Source: an uncultured Algibacter sp.
GTDB taxonomy: Bacteria; Bacteroidota; Bacteroidia; Flavobacteriales; Flavobacteriaceae
Reading direction: 5' to 3'
Assembly (NCBI RefSeq): GCF_947487575.1
Contig: NZ_CANKXG010000001.1
Location: forward strand, 310,001 to 374,000
DNA: 64,000 nt
This document shows, piece by piece, positions 27,511-35,993 of the stretch. Within the stretch, counting starts at the first letter, position 1. Every line of letters starts with the position of its first letter. Position numbers and translations under genes: made by a program. The notes below the pieces were generated by a model. That model saw only the letters and a list, made by a program, of their open reading frames with translations. It made no database searches and was not told the DNA's origin.

Positions 27511-27915
27511 ATGTTAAAAGAATTTAAAGATTTTATCATGACAGGAAATGTCATTGATTTTGCAGTTGCCGTAATAATGGCGGGTGCTTTGGGTGCTGTT
27601 ATTAACGGATTCGTTTCTAAAATTGCTATGCCACTTATTGGCCTAGTAACTGGTGGTGTTAGTTTCTCTGATAAATTTTGGACTCCTGGAGATGAAGTTT
27701 ACAAAACTGTTGAAGCTGCAAAAGAAGCAGGTGTTGCGGCAGTAGAGTATGGTGCATGGATAGACACTATAATTAGTTTAATTGTAGTTGGTTTTGTTAT
27801 GTTTTTAATTGTTAAGGCTTACAACAAAACAAAAAAACCAGCAGAAGAAGCAGCTCCAGCAGGACCAACTCAAGAAGAATTATTAGCAGACATTAGAGAT
27901 TTGCTTAAAAAATAA
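27511..27915 (+). CDS. mscL: large-conductance mechanosensitive channel
   Basis: 134 residues from ATG 27511 (MLKEFKDFIMTGNVIDFAVA). A frame extending to 27451 would add a hydrophobic leader that is not family-like. TM1 contains AVAVIMAGALGAVINGFVSK and TM2 is IISLIVVGFVMFLIVKAY, with the conserved basic amphipathic helix near the C terminus. The channel opens at high membrane tension to protect against hypoosmotic shock. The periplasmic loop (GGVSFSDKFWTPGDEVYKTV) is slightly extended. Terminators follow. Confidence 0.96.
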   Translation: MLKEFKDFIMTGNVIDFAVAVIMAGALGAVINGFVSKIAMPLIGLVTGGVSFSDKFWTPGDEVYKTVEAAKEAGVAAVEYGAWIDTIISLIVVGFVMFLIVKAYNKTKKPAEEAAPAGPTQEELLADIRDLLKK

Positions 27916-27956
27916 CAAACTGTTAAATAAATAACACAGTGTTATTTGTTGTTAAA

Positions 27957-27990
27957 AAGCCCTCGTTTATAAAAAATGAGGGCTTTTTTT
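27957..27990 (+). terminator. terminator after mscL
   Basis: AGCCCTC(G)/GAGGGCT stem with an AT-rich loop and an eight-T tail. A second small hairpin (AAATAACAC/GTGTTATTT) sits just upstream at about 27928-27948. Confidence 0.9.
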
Positions 27991-28014
27991 AGATTCTAAA
28001 ATAGAATTAATACT

Positions 28015-28022
28015 TAATTTTG
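28015..28022 (+). promoter_or_regulatory. -7 element of asd (TAATTTTG)
   Basis: Matches the Bacteroidota -7 consensus TAnnTTTG, 29 bases before the asd ATG. No clear -33 TTG is seen at the expected spacing. Confidence 0.5.
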
Positions 28023-28051
28023 CCACACAAAATTTATTAAAATTTAAAAAA

Positions 28052-29041
28052 ATGAAAGTAGCTGTTGTCGGTGCCACTGGAATGGTTGGCGAAGTGATGT
28101 TAAAAGTTCTTGCAGAACGTAATTTTCCTGTAACAGAATTAATCCCTGTTGCATCTGAACGTTCTTTAGGAAAAACAATAACATACAAAGGCAAAGATTA
28201 TAAAGTTGTTGTTTTAGAAACTGCTGTTTCTATGAAACCAGATATCGCTTTATTTTCTGCTGGTGGAGATACCTCATTAGAATGGGCTCCAAAATTTGCA
28301 GAAGTTGGTACAACTGTAGTTGATAATTCTTCAGCTTGGAGAATGGATCCAACTAAAAAATTAGTGGTTCCAGAAATAAATGCCAACGAATTAACTAAAG
28401 CAGATAAAATTATAGCTAACCCGAATTGTTCTACAATTCAATTAGTTATGGCTTTAAATCCACTTCATAAAAAATATAAAATGAAACGTGTTGTTGTTTC
28501 AACTTATCAATCTGTTTCTGGTACTGGTGTTAAAGCAGTTCGCCAATTAGAAAATGAAATTGCAGGTGTTGAAGGTGAAATGGCTTACCCTTATCCTATT
28601 GGAAGAAATGCATTACCGCATTGTGATGTTTTTGAAGACAACGGATATACTAAAGAGGAAATGAAATTAGCCAGAGAACCTCAAAAAATAATGAACGACA
28701 GAACATTTTCTGTGTCTGCAACAGCTGTTAGAATTCCTACTGCAGGTGGACATTCAGAATCTGTAAATGTTGAATTTGAAAACGATTTTGATTTGGCTGA
28801 TGTTCGTCAATTATTAAGTGAAACTCCTGGTGTTGTTGTTCAAGATAATATAAACACTAACACCTATCCAATGCCTATTTTTGCACATGAAAAAGATGAG
28901 GTTTTTGTAGGTCGAATTCGTAGAGATGAAACACAACCAAATACTTTAAATATGTGGATTGTTGCCGACAACCTTCGTAAAGGAGCTGCAACTAACACTG
29001 TTCAAATAGCAGAATATTTAATTGAGCATAAATTAGTTTAA
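28052..29041 (+). CDS. asd: aspartate-semialdehyde dehydrogenase
   Basis: 329 residues. The N-terminal Rossmann motif is VVGATGMVGEVML, and the active-site Cys126 lies in NPNCSTIQLVM. AGGHSESVNVEFEN and the C-terminal LRKGAATNTVQIAEYL complete the family pattern. The enzyme reduces aspartyl phosphate to aspartate semialdehyde, feeding lysine/diaminopimelate, threonine and methionine synthesis. It is monocistronic, between two terminators. Confidence 0.96.
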   Translation: MKVAVVGATGMVGEVMLKVLAERNFPVTELIPVASERSLGKTITYKGKDYKVVVLETAVSMKPDIALFSAGGDTSLEWAPKFAEVGTTVVDNSSAWRMDPTKKLVVPEINANELTKADKIIANPNCSTIQLVMALNPLHKKYKMKRVVVSTYQSVSGTGVKAVRQLENEIAGVEGEMAYPYPIGRNALPHCDVFEDNGYTKEEMKLAREPQKIMNDRTFSVSATAVRIPTAGGHSESVNVEFENDFDLADVRQLLSETPGVVVQDNINTNTYPMPIFAHEKDEVFVGRIRRDETQPNTLNMWIVADNLRKGAATNTVQIAEYLIEHKLV

Positions 29042-29064
29042 TAATTCTTTACTAAACATATCTT

Positions 29065-29095
29065 AAAGCCTCTGATTTACAGAGGCTTTTTTTAT
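29065..29095 (+). terminator. terminator after asd
   Basis: AAAGCCTCTG/CAGAGGCTTT perfect 10-bp stem, 5-base loop and T-run, 24 bases after the stop. Confidence 0.9.
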
Positions 29096-29100
29096 TTTTG
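29093..29100 (+). promoter_or_regulatory. -7 element of the prolyl oligopeptidase gene (TATTTTTG)
   Basis: TAnnTTTG match immediately abutting the asd terminator, 36 bases upstream of the GTG start. Confidence 0.45.
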
Positions 29101-29136
29101 AAAGATTAAGTAGAGTTTCTAAAAAATAAAATTGCT

Positions 29137-31218
29137 GTGAATTATCCAAAAACCAAAACTGTAGATACTGTAGACACCTATTTTAATGTAAAAGTTAAAG
29201 ACCCTTACAGATGGTTAGAAGATGATAGAAGTGAGGATACAAAAGCTTGGGTTAAAGCTCAAAACAGAACTACCTTTAGTTATTTAGACAATATTTCATA
29301 CCGCGAAGCACTAAAAGAAAGACTTACTAAATTATGGAATTACGAAAAAATAGGAGCACCTTTTAAAGAAGGTGAATACACCTATTATTATAAAAATGAT
29401 GGACTTCAAAACCAATATGTTATTTATCGTCACAATACAGGTAAAGACCCAACTACAGCAACTCTATTTTTAGACCCAAATACTTTTAGTGAAGATGGTA
29501 CAATATCTCTGGGCGGTATAAGTTTTTCAAAAGATGGCAGTAAACTAGCCTATTCCATTTCTGAAGGAGGAAGTGATTGGAGAAAGATTTTGATTATGGA
29601 TACCGAAAGCAAAGAAATTATTGAAGATACACTTGTTGATATTAAATTTAGCGGTATGTCTTGGTATAAAAACGAAGGCTTTTATTATTCAAGTTATGAT
29701 AAACCCAAGGGGAGCGAACTATCTTCTAAAACAGATCAACATAAAGTTTACTATCATAAACTAGGAACATCACAAAAAGAAGACCATCTAGTTTACGGTG
29801 GCTCGCTCGCTGAAAAACACCGTTATATCTACGCAACGGTAACCGAAGACAATCGTTACTTAATAATTTCACCTAGGATTTCAACTTCTGGGAATAAGTT
29901 ATTTATAAAAGATTTATCTAAACCAAAAAGTAAATTAGTTAGCATTCTTAATCATACAGAAAGTGATACTTATATTATTGAAAACGAAAGAAGCAAGCTA
30001 TATCTTGTTACAAATTTGAATGCACCAAATAAAAAAATAGTTACCGTTGATGCCTCAAATCCAACTCCAGATAATTGGGTAGATTTTATTCCAGAAACAG
30101 AAAACGTTTTAAATCCTTCTACAGGTGGAGGTTATTTCTTTACGGAATATATGGTTGATGCTGTTTCTAAGATTTTACAATATGATTATACTGGTAAATT
30201 AATTAGAGAAATAAAATTGCCAGGTACTGGCAGCGCAGGTGGCTTTACTACTAAAAAAGTAGAAACAGAACTATACTATTCTTTTACAAACTATAAAACT
30301 CCAGGAAACATATTCAAATATAATATTAAAAACGGCTCTTCTCAATTATATAGTAAACCTAATATCGATTTCAACCCAGAAGATTATGAAAGCAATCAAG
30401 TTTTTTATACGTCAAAAGACGGTACGAAAATCCCAATGATAATTACACATAAAAAAGGGTTAGAATTAAATAGCAAAAACCCAACAATTCTTTATGGTTA
30501 TGGTGGATTCAATATAAGTTTAACACCTAACTTTAGTATTACTAATGCCATTTGGATGGAACAAGGTGGTATTCTAGCTGTTCCAAATCTCCGTGGTGGA
30601 GGCGAGTACGGCAAAGCCTGGCACGACGCAGGTACTAAACTAAAAAAGCAAAATGTATTCGACGATTTTATAGCTGCAACGGAATATTTATTTGAAAAAA
30701 AATATACATCCTCAGAATATTTAGCATTAAGAGGTGGCTCAAATGGTGGCTTATTAGTAGGAGCAACAATGACGCAACGTCCAAATTTAGCCAAAGTCGT
30801 ATTACCAGCTGTTGGTGTTTTAGATATGCTACGTTATCATACCTTTACTGCAGGAGCAGGTTGGGCATATGATTATGGAACAGCTGAAGACAATAAAGAA
30901 ATGTTTGAATATTTAAAAGGGTATTCACCTCTGCACAATATTGAAACTGGGGTTGTATACCCTGCAACGTTAATAACTACTGGCGATCATGACGACCGTG
31001 TTGTACCTGCTCACAGCTTTAAATTTGCTGCCGAATTACAAAGCAAACAAATAGGAAATAACCCAACATTAATAAGAATTGAAACTGATGCTGGGCATGG
31101 TGCCGGAACACCAGTAAATAAAACTATTCAGCAATACGCCGATATTTTTGGATTTACATTATACAATATGGGGTTTGAAGTTTTACCTAGTATAGCGAAT
31201 GACAAATTAAAAGAGTAA
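29137..31218 (+). CDS. prolyl oligopeptidase (S9A family)
   Basis: 693 residues with GTG start; an in-frame stop 28 bases upstream limits alternatives. The N-terminal beta-propeller region starts with VKDPYRWLEDD. The catalytic domain has LRGGGEYGKAWHDAG, the nucleophile Ser535 in GGSNGG, Asp620 in DHDDRV and His654 in DAGHGAG. The enzyme cleaves short peptides after proline. No signal peptide is visible with this start, so a cytoplasmic location is predicted, unlike many homologues in this group that are exported. Confidence 0.95.
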   Translation: MNYPKTKTVDTVDTYFNVKVKDPYRWLEDDRSEDTKAWVKAQNRTTFSYLDNISYREALKERLTKLWNYEKIGAPFKEGEYTYYYKNDGLQNQYVIYRHNTGKDPTTATLFLDPNTFSEDGTISLGGISFSKDGSKLAYSISEGGSDWRKILIMDTESKEIIEDTLVDIKFSGMSWYKNEGFYYSSYDKPKGSELSSKTDQHKVYYHKLGTSQKEDHLVYGGSLAEKHRYIYATVTEDNRYLIISPRISTSGNKLFIKDLSKPKSKLVSILNHTESDTYIIENERSKLYLVTNLNAPNKKIVTVDASNPTPDNWVDFIPETENVLNPSTGGGYFFTEYMVDAVSKILQYDYTGKLIREIKLPGTGSAGGFTTKKVETELYYSFTNYKTPGNIFKYNIKNGSSQLYSKPNIDFNPEDYESNQVFYTSKDGTKIPMIITHKKGLELNSKNPTILYGYGGFNISLTPNFSITNAIWMEQGGILAVPNLRGGGEYGKAWHDAGTKLKKQNVFDDFIAATEYLFEKKYTSSEYLALRGGSNGGLLVGATMTQRPNLAKVVLPAVGVLDMLRYHTFTAGAGWAYDYGTAEDNKEMFEYLKGYSPLHNIETGVVYPATLITTGDHDDRVVPAHSFKFAAELQSKQIGNNPTLIRIETDAGHGAGTPVNKTIQQYADIFGFTLYNMGFEVLPSIANDKLKE

Positions 31219-31238
31219 TACACCATATACTTTTTATC

Positions 31239-31274
31239 AAAAACACGCTTCCAGACTATAAGCGTGTTTTTTTT
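31239..31274 (+). terminator. terminator after the prolyl oligopeptidase gene
   Basis: AAAACACGCTT/AAGCGTGTTTT stem with a 9-base loop and eight T residues. Confidence 0.9.
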
Positions 31275-31278
31275 ATAC

Positions 31279-31286
31279 TATTTTTG
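31279..31286 (+). promoter_or_regulatory. -7 element just before the ABC ATPase ATG (TATTTTTG)
   Basis: The element ends only 7 bases before ATG 31294, so the transcript would be leaderless or nearly so. It directly follows the preceding terminator. Confidence 0.5.
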
Positions 31287-31293
31287 CAATGCT

Positions 31294-32202
31294 ATGTTAA
31301 ACGTTAAAAATCTTACTTTTTCTTACGATAAAACAGCTGTTTTAAAAAACATCTCTTTTAAGGCTAAACATGGAGAACATGTTGTCATTATTGGAGAAAG
31401 TGGTTCTGGAAAAAGCACCTTACTAAAAGTTTTATACGGTGAATATGATTTAAACGATGGTCATATCTTTTGGAACAATGAAGAAATTTTAGGGCCAAAA
31501 TACAATTTAGTTATTGGCTACGATTTTATGAAGTATGTAGCCCAAGAATTTGATTTGATGCCTTTTATAACTGTAGCAGAAAATATAGGTAAATTTCTGT
31601 CTCGTTTTTATCTAGAAGAAAAAGAAAAACGAACTGCAGAATTACTTGAAGTTGTAGAGCTTACCCAATTCGCAAATATCAAAGTTAAAACCTTAAGTGG
31701 TGGACAAAAACAACGTGTTGCTTTAGCTCGCGCATTAGCTAAACAACCAGAAATTATCTTACTAGACGAGCCATTTAGCCATATTGATAATTTTAAAAAA
31801 CAAAGTCTTCGCAGAAGCGTTTTTAGATATTTAAAAGCCAAAAACATAACTTGCATTGTGGCAACTCACGATAAAGAGGATGTCTTGGGCTTTGCTGACA
31901 AAATGATTGTTTTAAACAACAATGAAATTGAAGTTAACGATTTACCTGAAACGCTCTACAAAAACCCAAAAACGCCCTTAATAGCATCATTTTTTGGAGA
32001 GTTTAATATCATAAATGATAACATAATTTATTCAAATCAGTTAAAAGTTGTTGAACATTCAAGCTTAAAAGCTACTGTTAAGACTTCATATTTTAAAGGT
32101 CACTATTATTTAATTGAAGCAATTTTAAATGACAAACCTGTGTTTCTTGAGCATCATCAAACTTTAAAAGAAGGCGCACTCGTTTACCTTTCTGTTGAAT
32201 AA
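31294..32202 (+). CDS. ABC transporter ATP-binding protein
   Basis: 302 residues from ATG 31294; an upstream in-frame start at 31264 would fall inside the previous terminator. Walker A is GESGSGKST, Q-loop AQEFDLMPF, signature LSGGQKQR, Walker B IILLDEPFSHID, and the H-loop His lies in ATHDKED. The domain after about residue 215 (NPKTPLIASFFGEFNIINDN) resembles the TOBE-like tail of spermidine/iron importers (PotA/FbpC type). No permease or binding protein gene is adjacent, so partner and substrate are unknown. Confidence 0.9.
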   Translation: MLNVKNLTFSYDKTAVLKNISFKAKHGEHVVIIGESGSGKSTLLKVLYGEYDLNDGHIFWNNEEILGPKYNLVIGYDFMKYVAQEFDLMPFITVAENIGKFLSRFYLEEKEKRTAELLEVVELTQFANIKVKTLSGGQKQRVALARALAKQPEIILLDEPFSHIDNFKKQSLRRSVFRYLKAKNITCIVATHDKEDVLGFADKMIVLNNNEIEVNDLPETLYKNPKTPLIASFFGEFNIINDNIIYSNQLKVVEHSSLKATVKTSYFKGHYYLIEAILNDKPVFLEHHQTLKEGALVYLSVE

Positions 32203-32208
32203 ATAGGA

Positions 32209-32658
32209 TTATAAAGTCTTAATAATTTCAAACACTTGCTCTCTAAATTTTATTGTAGAACCAATAGCCTTCCCAAGAAGAAGCTGCCCGATTGGTGTAT
32301 TTGCGGAAATAGCATAAAATGTGTTATTACCAACCTGCAGTTCTCCAGCTGATATACCAATAAAATAGTTGGACTTTGTGGTAAAAACGACACTTCCTAA
32401 TCCAATAGTATTGGAAGTATTTTCTATATTAAATTTAGATAGTAATGCTCTAGTTTTTTCAATTTCTACTAATTGATTTCCTGCTTTTTCACGTTCTAGT
32501 TGCAACATAGCACGTCCCGTTTCGTGCTTATCACCAGCACTACTTTTAGTTTCGGATTGTAATGATACTTGAATCTCTTTAATTGTATTTTGAACCGTCT
32601 GATAACGGCTTTCAATAAATTCTAGACATTGATTATATAACTCTTCTTTTATATTCAT
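32209..32658 (-). CDS. GreA/GreB-like protein
   Basis: 149 residues from ATG at 32656-32658 (MNIKEELYNQCLEFIESRYQ). A longer frame overlaps the upstream gene and is not family-like. The N-terminal part is helical and rich in charged residues, as in the Gre coiled coil, with ETKSSAGDKHETGRAMLQLE. The C-terminal part (GLGSVVFTTKSNYFIGISAG, TPIGQLLLGKAIG) is FKBP-like. Whether it rescues backtracked RNA polymerase is not known; Gre factors have acidic coiled-coil tips and here the tip reads SAGDKHE. Its ATG overlaps the TGA of the upstream oxidoreductase. Confidence 0.75.
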   Translation of the reverse strand: MNIKEELYNQCLEFIESRYQTVQNTIKEIQVSLQSETKSSAGDKHETGRAMLQLEREKAGNQLVEIEKTRALLSKFNIENTSNTIGLGSVVFTTKSNYFIGISAGELQVGNNTFYAISANTPIGQLLLGKAIGSTIKFREQVFEIIKTL

Positions 32659-33770
32659 TTTACTAATTTTGCTAATTCTTTTCCAACCAAACTCCCTATG
32701 GCAATGCCCATACCGCCAAGGCGAACACCACAAAATACATTATTACTTAGTTGTTTCACAATTGCTTTTTTCTGATTTCCAACTCCCATAATCCCACTCC
32801 ACCTATGTTCAATTTCAAAAGTTGTTTCTGGTAAAATAATTTTTTTCAAAAAGTCTTCTAGCTTGTTTTGAATTAATTCTGTTTGGTTAAATTCTGTAGT
32901 TTCTTCGCCTTTAAAATCTAAGTGTCGCCCACCTCCAAGGAGAATTCTATTATTAATATTTCTGAAATAGTAATAGCCCCTATCTAAATGAAATGTGCCA
33001 TTTATATGTAAACCATCAATAGGTTTGGTTATTAATACTTGTGCTCTAGCAGGTTTTACTTTTTGGTTAATTAGTTGTGATGCAAAACCATTTGTAGCAA
33101 TAATTAATTTTGAAGTAGAAAATTCGAACCGACTAGTTTTTACTTTTACTGAGTTATTAGCTTCTGAAAAACTCTCGACCTGAATATTATTTAATATTTT
33201 GATGCCTTTTGAATACACTTTTTCAAGTAAGGCTTCCATTATTTTTCCTGTATCAATCTGACCTTCGAATTGATTAAAAATGTATTGTTTATTTATACCT
33301 TTAAAGTTGAATACGTTATCCTTTAAAATGAAAACGTTATCCTTAAAAAGGGGTTTTAATAATTTATTAATCACTTCTTTTTTTAATATGCAGTTTTCAA
33401 ATAATGCTTTGTCTGAATCTAAAAACAATTCGTAACCTCCTAATTGTTGATAATCAATTTGTTTGTCTCCAAGGGTTTGTCTTAATAGTTTTAAACCATT
33501 AGCCCGTTTTGAAATGAGTTCGATAACATCCTGTTCGGCATGTGTTTTTAAATCATCAAGAATTTCACTTAAACTCCCGAAACAGGCAAAACCAGCATTT
33601 TTTGTACTAGCACCTTGTGGTAATGTTCCTTTTTCGAGGATTAAAATTTTCGATTTGGGATGTTGTTCTTTTAATTGAAGTGCACAATTAAGCCCTACAA
33701 TACCACTACCAACAATGCAAAAATCTATGCTTGATAGCCATGATTTTATTTCCCAATATGATAAATTCAT
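32655..33770 (-). CDS. FAD-dependent oxidoreductase (DAO/DadA family)
   Basis: 371 residues. The FAD-binding motif FCIVGSGIVGLNCALQL lies near residue 17. STKNAGFACFGSLSE is the second conserved region, and RWSGIMGVGNQKK and GVRLGGMGIAIGS near the C terminus are typical of the D-amino-acid oxidase/dehydrogenase fold. The substrate is unknown: amino acids, sarcosine-like or tRNA-linked substrates occur in this family. It overlaps the GreA-like gene by four bases (ATGA), so the pair forms an operon. Confidence 0.85.
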   Translation of the reverse strand: MNLSYWEIKSWLSSIDFCIVGSGIVGLNCALQLKEQHPKSKILILEKGTLPQGASTKNAGFACFGSLSEILDDLKTHAEQDVIELISKRANGLKLLRQTLGDKQIDYQQLGGYELFLDSDKALFENCILKKEVINKLLKPLFKDNVFILKDNVFNFKGINKQYIFNQFEGQIDTGKIMEALLEKVYSKGIKILNNIQVESFSEANNSVKVKTSRFEFSTSKLIIATNGFASQLINQKVKPARAQVLITKPIDGLHINGTFHLDRGYYYFRNINNRILLGGGRHLDFKGEETTEFNQTELIQNKLEDFLKKIILPETTFEIEHRWSGIMGVGNQKKAIVKQLSNNVFCGVRLGGMGIAIGSLVGKELAKLVK

Positions 33771-33807
33771 GAAGCTAAGTTATAATTTTAAATTAAAGTT
33801 TGGGACT

Positions 33808-34004
33808 GCGTTAGGGATTGAAGCGGCATCCTTTTTTATTTAGAAAAAACTTAGTTTATTTTGAGCTAAAATTTCGCAGATTGCCACGTACCTTCGTCCT
33901 CGCTATGACGTTATAAAAAAGATATAGCGAAACATTTATGTTCATGAATTCAAAAATTTAAAGTAGAAATGCATGAATAAAAGCCCGACCCTTGTGGTAA
34001 CGCC
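33808..34004 (+). repeat. dispersed intergenic repeat, long composite copy 3
   Basis: The left edge is GCGTTAGGGATTGAAGCGGC and the right edge AAAGCCCGACCCTTGTGGTA followed by ACGCC, matching the copies at 16158 and 44425. Between these edges about 140 bases differ and include a second repeat type at 33879-33910. Confidence 0.75.
33879..33910 (-). repeat. nested CGTCAT..GCGAGG-type palindromic repeat
   Basis: On the minus strand it reads CGTCATAGCGAGGACGAAGG then TACGTGGCAATC. This is the pattern of the widespread short palindromic element CGTCATTGCGAGGA...GCAATC found in intergenic DNA of many bacteria (from general knowledge). Confidence 0.6.
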
Positions 34005-34036
34005 ATAAAAAAACTCCGAAATTGCTTTCGGAGTCT
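34005..34036 (-). terminator. terminator after accC
   Basis: ACTCCGAA/TTCGGAGT stem; on the minus strand it is followed by a T-run, about 8 bases past the accC stop. It abuts repeat copy 3. Confidence 0.85.
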
Positions 34037-34043
34037 TTAGTAT

Positions 34044-35396
34044 TTATTCTTCAACTTGTTTTTCAATAACGAAGTCTTCCATGAATTTAGTGGTATAATT
34101 CCCTGATAAATAATCTGGATGTTCCATGAGTTGCCTGTGAAATGGAATTGTGGTTTTTATGCCTTCTATTACGAACTCATCTAAAGCACGCTTCATTTTA
34201 TTAATGGCTTCTTCTCTCGTTTGCGCCGTTGTAATTAACTTTGCTATCATAGAATCGTAGTTTGGAGGAATGGCGTAACCTGCGTAAACATGCGTATCTA
34301 AACGGATACCATGACCTCCAGGAGCGTGTAATGTTGTAATCATTCCTGGTGACGGTCTAAAATCATTAAACGGGTCTTCTGCATTAATTCTACATTCAAT
34401 TGAGTGTAATTTTGGTGTGTAATTTTTACCTGAAATTGGCACACCTGCAGCGACTAGAATCTGTTCGCGAATTAAATCGAAATCAATAACTTGCTCTGTA
34501 ATTGGGTGCTCTACTTGGATACGTGTATTCATTTCCATGAAGTAGAAATTACGATGCTTATCTACTAAAAATTCCACCGTTCCTGCGCCTTCATATTTTA
34601 TATATTCTGAGGCTTTAACAGCAGCTTCACCCATTTTTTTACGAAGTTTATCCGTCATGAATGGTGATGGAACTTCTTCGGTAAGTTTTTGGTGACGACG
34701 TTGGATTGAGCAATCTCTTTCTGATAAATGACATGCTTTTCCTTTAGAATCGCCAACTATTTGAATTTCAATATGTCTTGGCTCTTCAATAAGTTTTTCC
34801 ATGTACATATCGTCATTTCCAAACGCCGCTTTAGACTCTTGTCTTGCAGAATCCCAAGCATCTTTAAGATCTTCTGGTTTGAATACGCCACGCATACCTT
34901 TGCCTCCACCTCCGGCTGAAGCTTTAAGCATAACTGGATAACCAGTTTGTTTTGCTAGTTTTTGACATTCAGCAAAATCCTTAATAATACCATCACTACC
35001 TGGTACACATGGTACACCAGCAGCTTTCATGGTTTCTTTAGCATTTGCTTTATCTCCCATTCTATCAATCATTTCTGGAGATGCACCGATAAATTTAATT
35101 CCGTGCTCTTCGCAAATTTTTGAAAACTTGGCGTTTTCTGATAGAAATCCATATCCTGGATGAATTGCATCTGAGTTGGTAATTTCAGCAGCAGATATAA
35201 TATTAGACATTTTCAAGTATGACTCACTACTAGCTGCGGGTCCTATACAAACCGCCTCATCAGCAAACTTAACATGCAGACTAGACTCATCAGCAGTAGA
35301 GTAAACTGCTACTGTTTTAATGCCCATTTCTTTACAGGTTCTAATAACACGAAGTGCTATTTCTCCTCTATTGGCTATTAATATTTTTTTAAACAT
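34044..35396 (-). CDS. accC: acetyl-CoA carboxylase, biotin carboxylase subunit
   Basis: 450 residues. The ATP-grasp glycine-rich loop is [14 protein letters not shown] near residue 160, HIEIQIVGD and [18 protein letters not shown] give the metal and carboxybiotin residues, and the biotin-carboxylase C-terminal domain starts near [11 protein letters not shown]. It carboxylates biotin on AccB using bicarbonate and ATP, the first step of fatty-acid synthesis. It follows accB by about 100 bases, with a simple AT-rich spacer. The carboxyltransferase genes are not in the window. Confidence 0.96.
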   Translation of the reverse strand: MFKKILIANRGEIALRVIRTCKEMGIKTVAVYSTADESSLHVKFADEAVCIGPAASSESYLKMSNIISAAEITNSDAIHPGYGFLSENAKFSKICEEHGIKFIGASPEMIDRMGDKANAKETMKAAGVPCVPGSDGIIKDFAECQKLAKQTGYPVMLKASAGGGGKGMRGVFKPEDLKDAWDSARQESKAAFGNDDMYMEKLIEEPRHIEIQIVGDSKGKACHLSERDCSIQRRHQKLTEEVPSPFMTDKLRKKMGEAAVKASEYIKYEGAGTVEFLVDKHRNFYFMEMNTRIQVEHPITEQVIDFDLIREQILVAAGVPISGKNYTPKLHSIECRINAEDPFNDFRPSPGMITTLHAPGGHGIRLDTHVYAGYAIPPNYDSMIAKLITTAQTREEAINKMKRALDEFVIEGIKTTIPFHRQLMEHPDYLSGNYTTKFMEDFVIEKQVEE

Positions 35397-35494
35397 CTTT
35401 TTTAAATTAGATAATTAGACTATTGGATTATTCTATTATTTTGGATTATTAGAATAGTATGCATCTAGTAATCGATAAATCTAATAATCTAAAA

Positions 35495-35971
35495 TTAAGA
35501 TGGGTCTACTAAAAATAATGGTTGATCAAACTCTACTGGAGACGAATCATCAACTAATACCTTAACTATCTTCCCTGAAACTTCAGATTCAATTTCATTG
35601 AAAAGTTTCATAGCTTCAATAACACAAAGCACATCACCCTCTGCAATAGTTTGACCCACTTCAATAAATAAGGGCTTATCTGGTGCTGGTTTTCTATAGA
35701 ACGTACCAATAATTGGTGATTTGATTGTAATATATTTTGAATCGTCCGAACTTATTGATGGTTCGACTGGTGTTGGTGCAACTGGTTCTGATGTTGGAGC
35801 AGCTACTACCTGTTGTGGTATTTGAGCAGCAGGAACTTGATGCACAATTGTAGTGTCTGAATTTGATCCTGTTTTAATTGTGATTTTTAAATCATCCATT
35901 TCTAGTTTAACCTCACTTGCTCCCGATTTGGCAACAAATTTAATTAAGTTTTGAATCTCTTTTACATCCAT
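35495..35971 (-). CDS. accB: acetyl-CoA carboxylase biotin carboxyl carrier protein
   Basis: 158 residues. The C-terminal biotinyl domain contains VIEAMKLFNEIESE with the biotin-accepting Lys122. The N-terminal domain (DVKEIQNLIKFVAKSGASEV) is typical of bacterial AccB. A Pro/Ala/Val-rich flexible linker lies at residues 45-75. It carries carboxybiotin between AccC and the carboxyltransferase. It lies between fabH and accC, 22 bases after fabH, and is clearly co-transcribed with it. Confidence 0.96.
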   Translation of the reverse strand: MDVKEIQNLIKFVAKSGASEVKLEMDDLKITIKTGSNSDTTIVHQVPAAQIPQQVVAAPTSEPVAPTPVEPSISSDDSKYITIKSPIIGTFYRKPAPDKPLFIEVGQTIAEGDVLCVIEAMKLFNEIESEVSGKIVKVLVDDSSPVEFDQPLFLVDPS

Positions 35972-35993
35972 AGTATTACTAATTAGTTAGTGG

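Noticed and set aside
31264-31293. Upstream in-frame start for the ABC ATPase
   Set aside because: It falls inside the terminator and promoter; the ABC fold begins at the inner ATG (31294).
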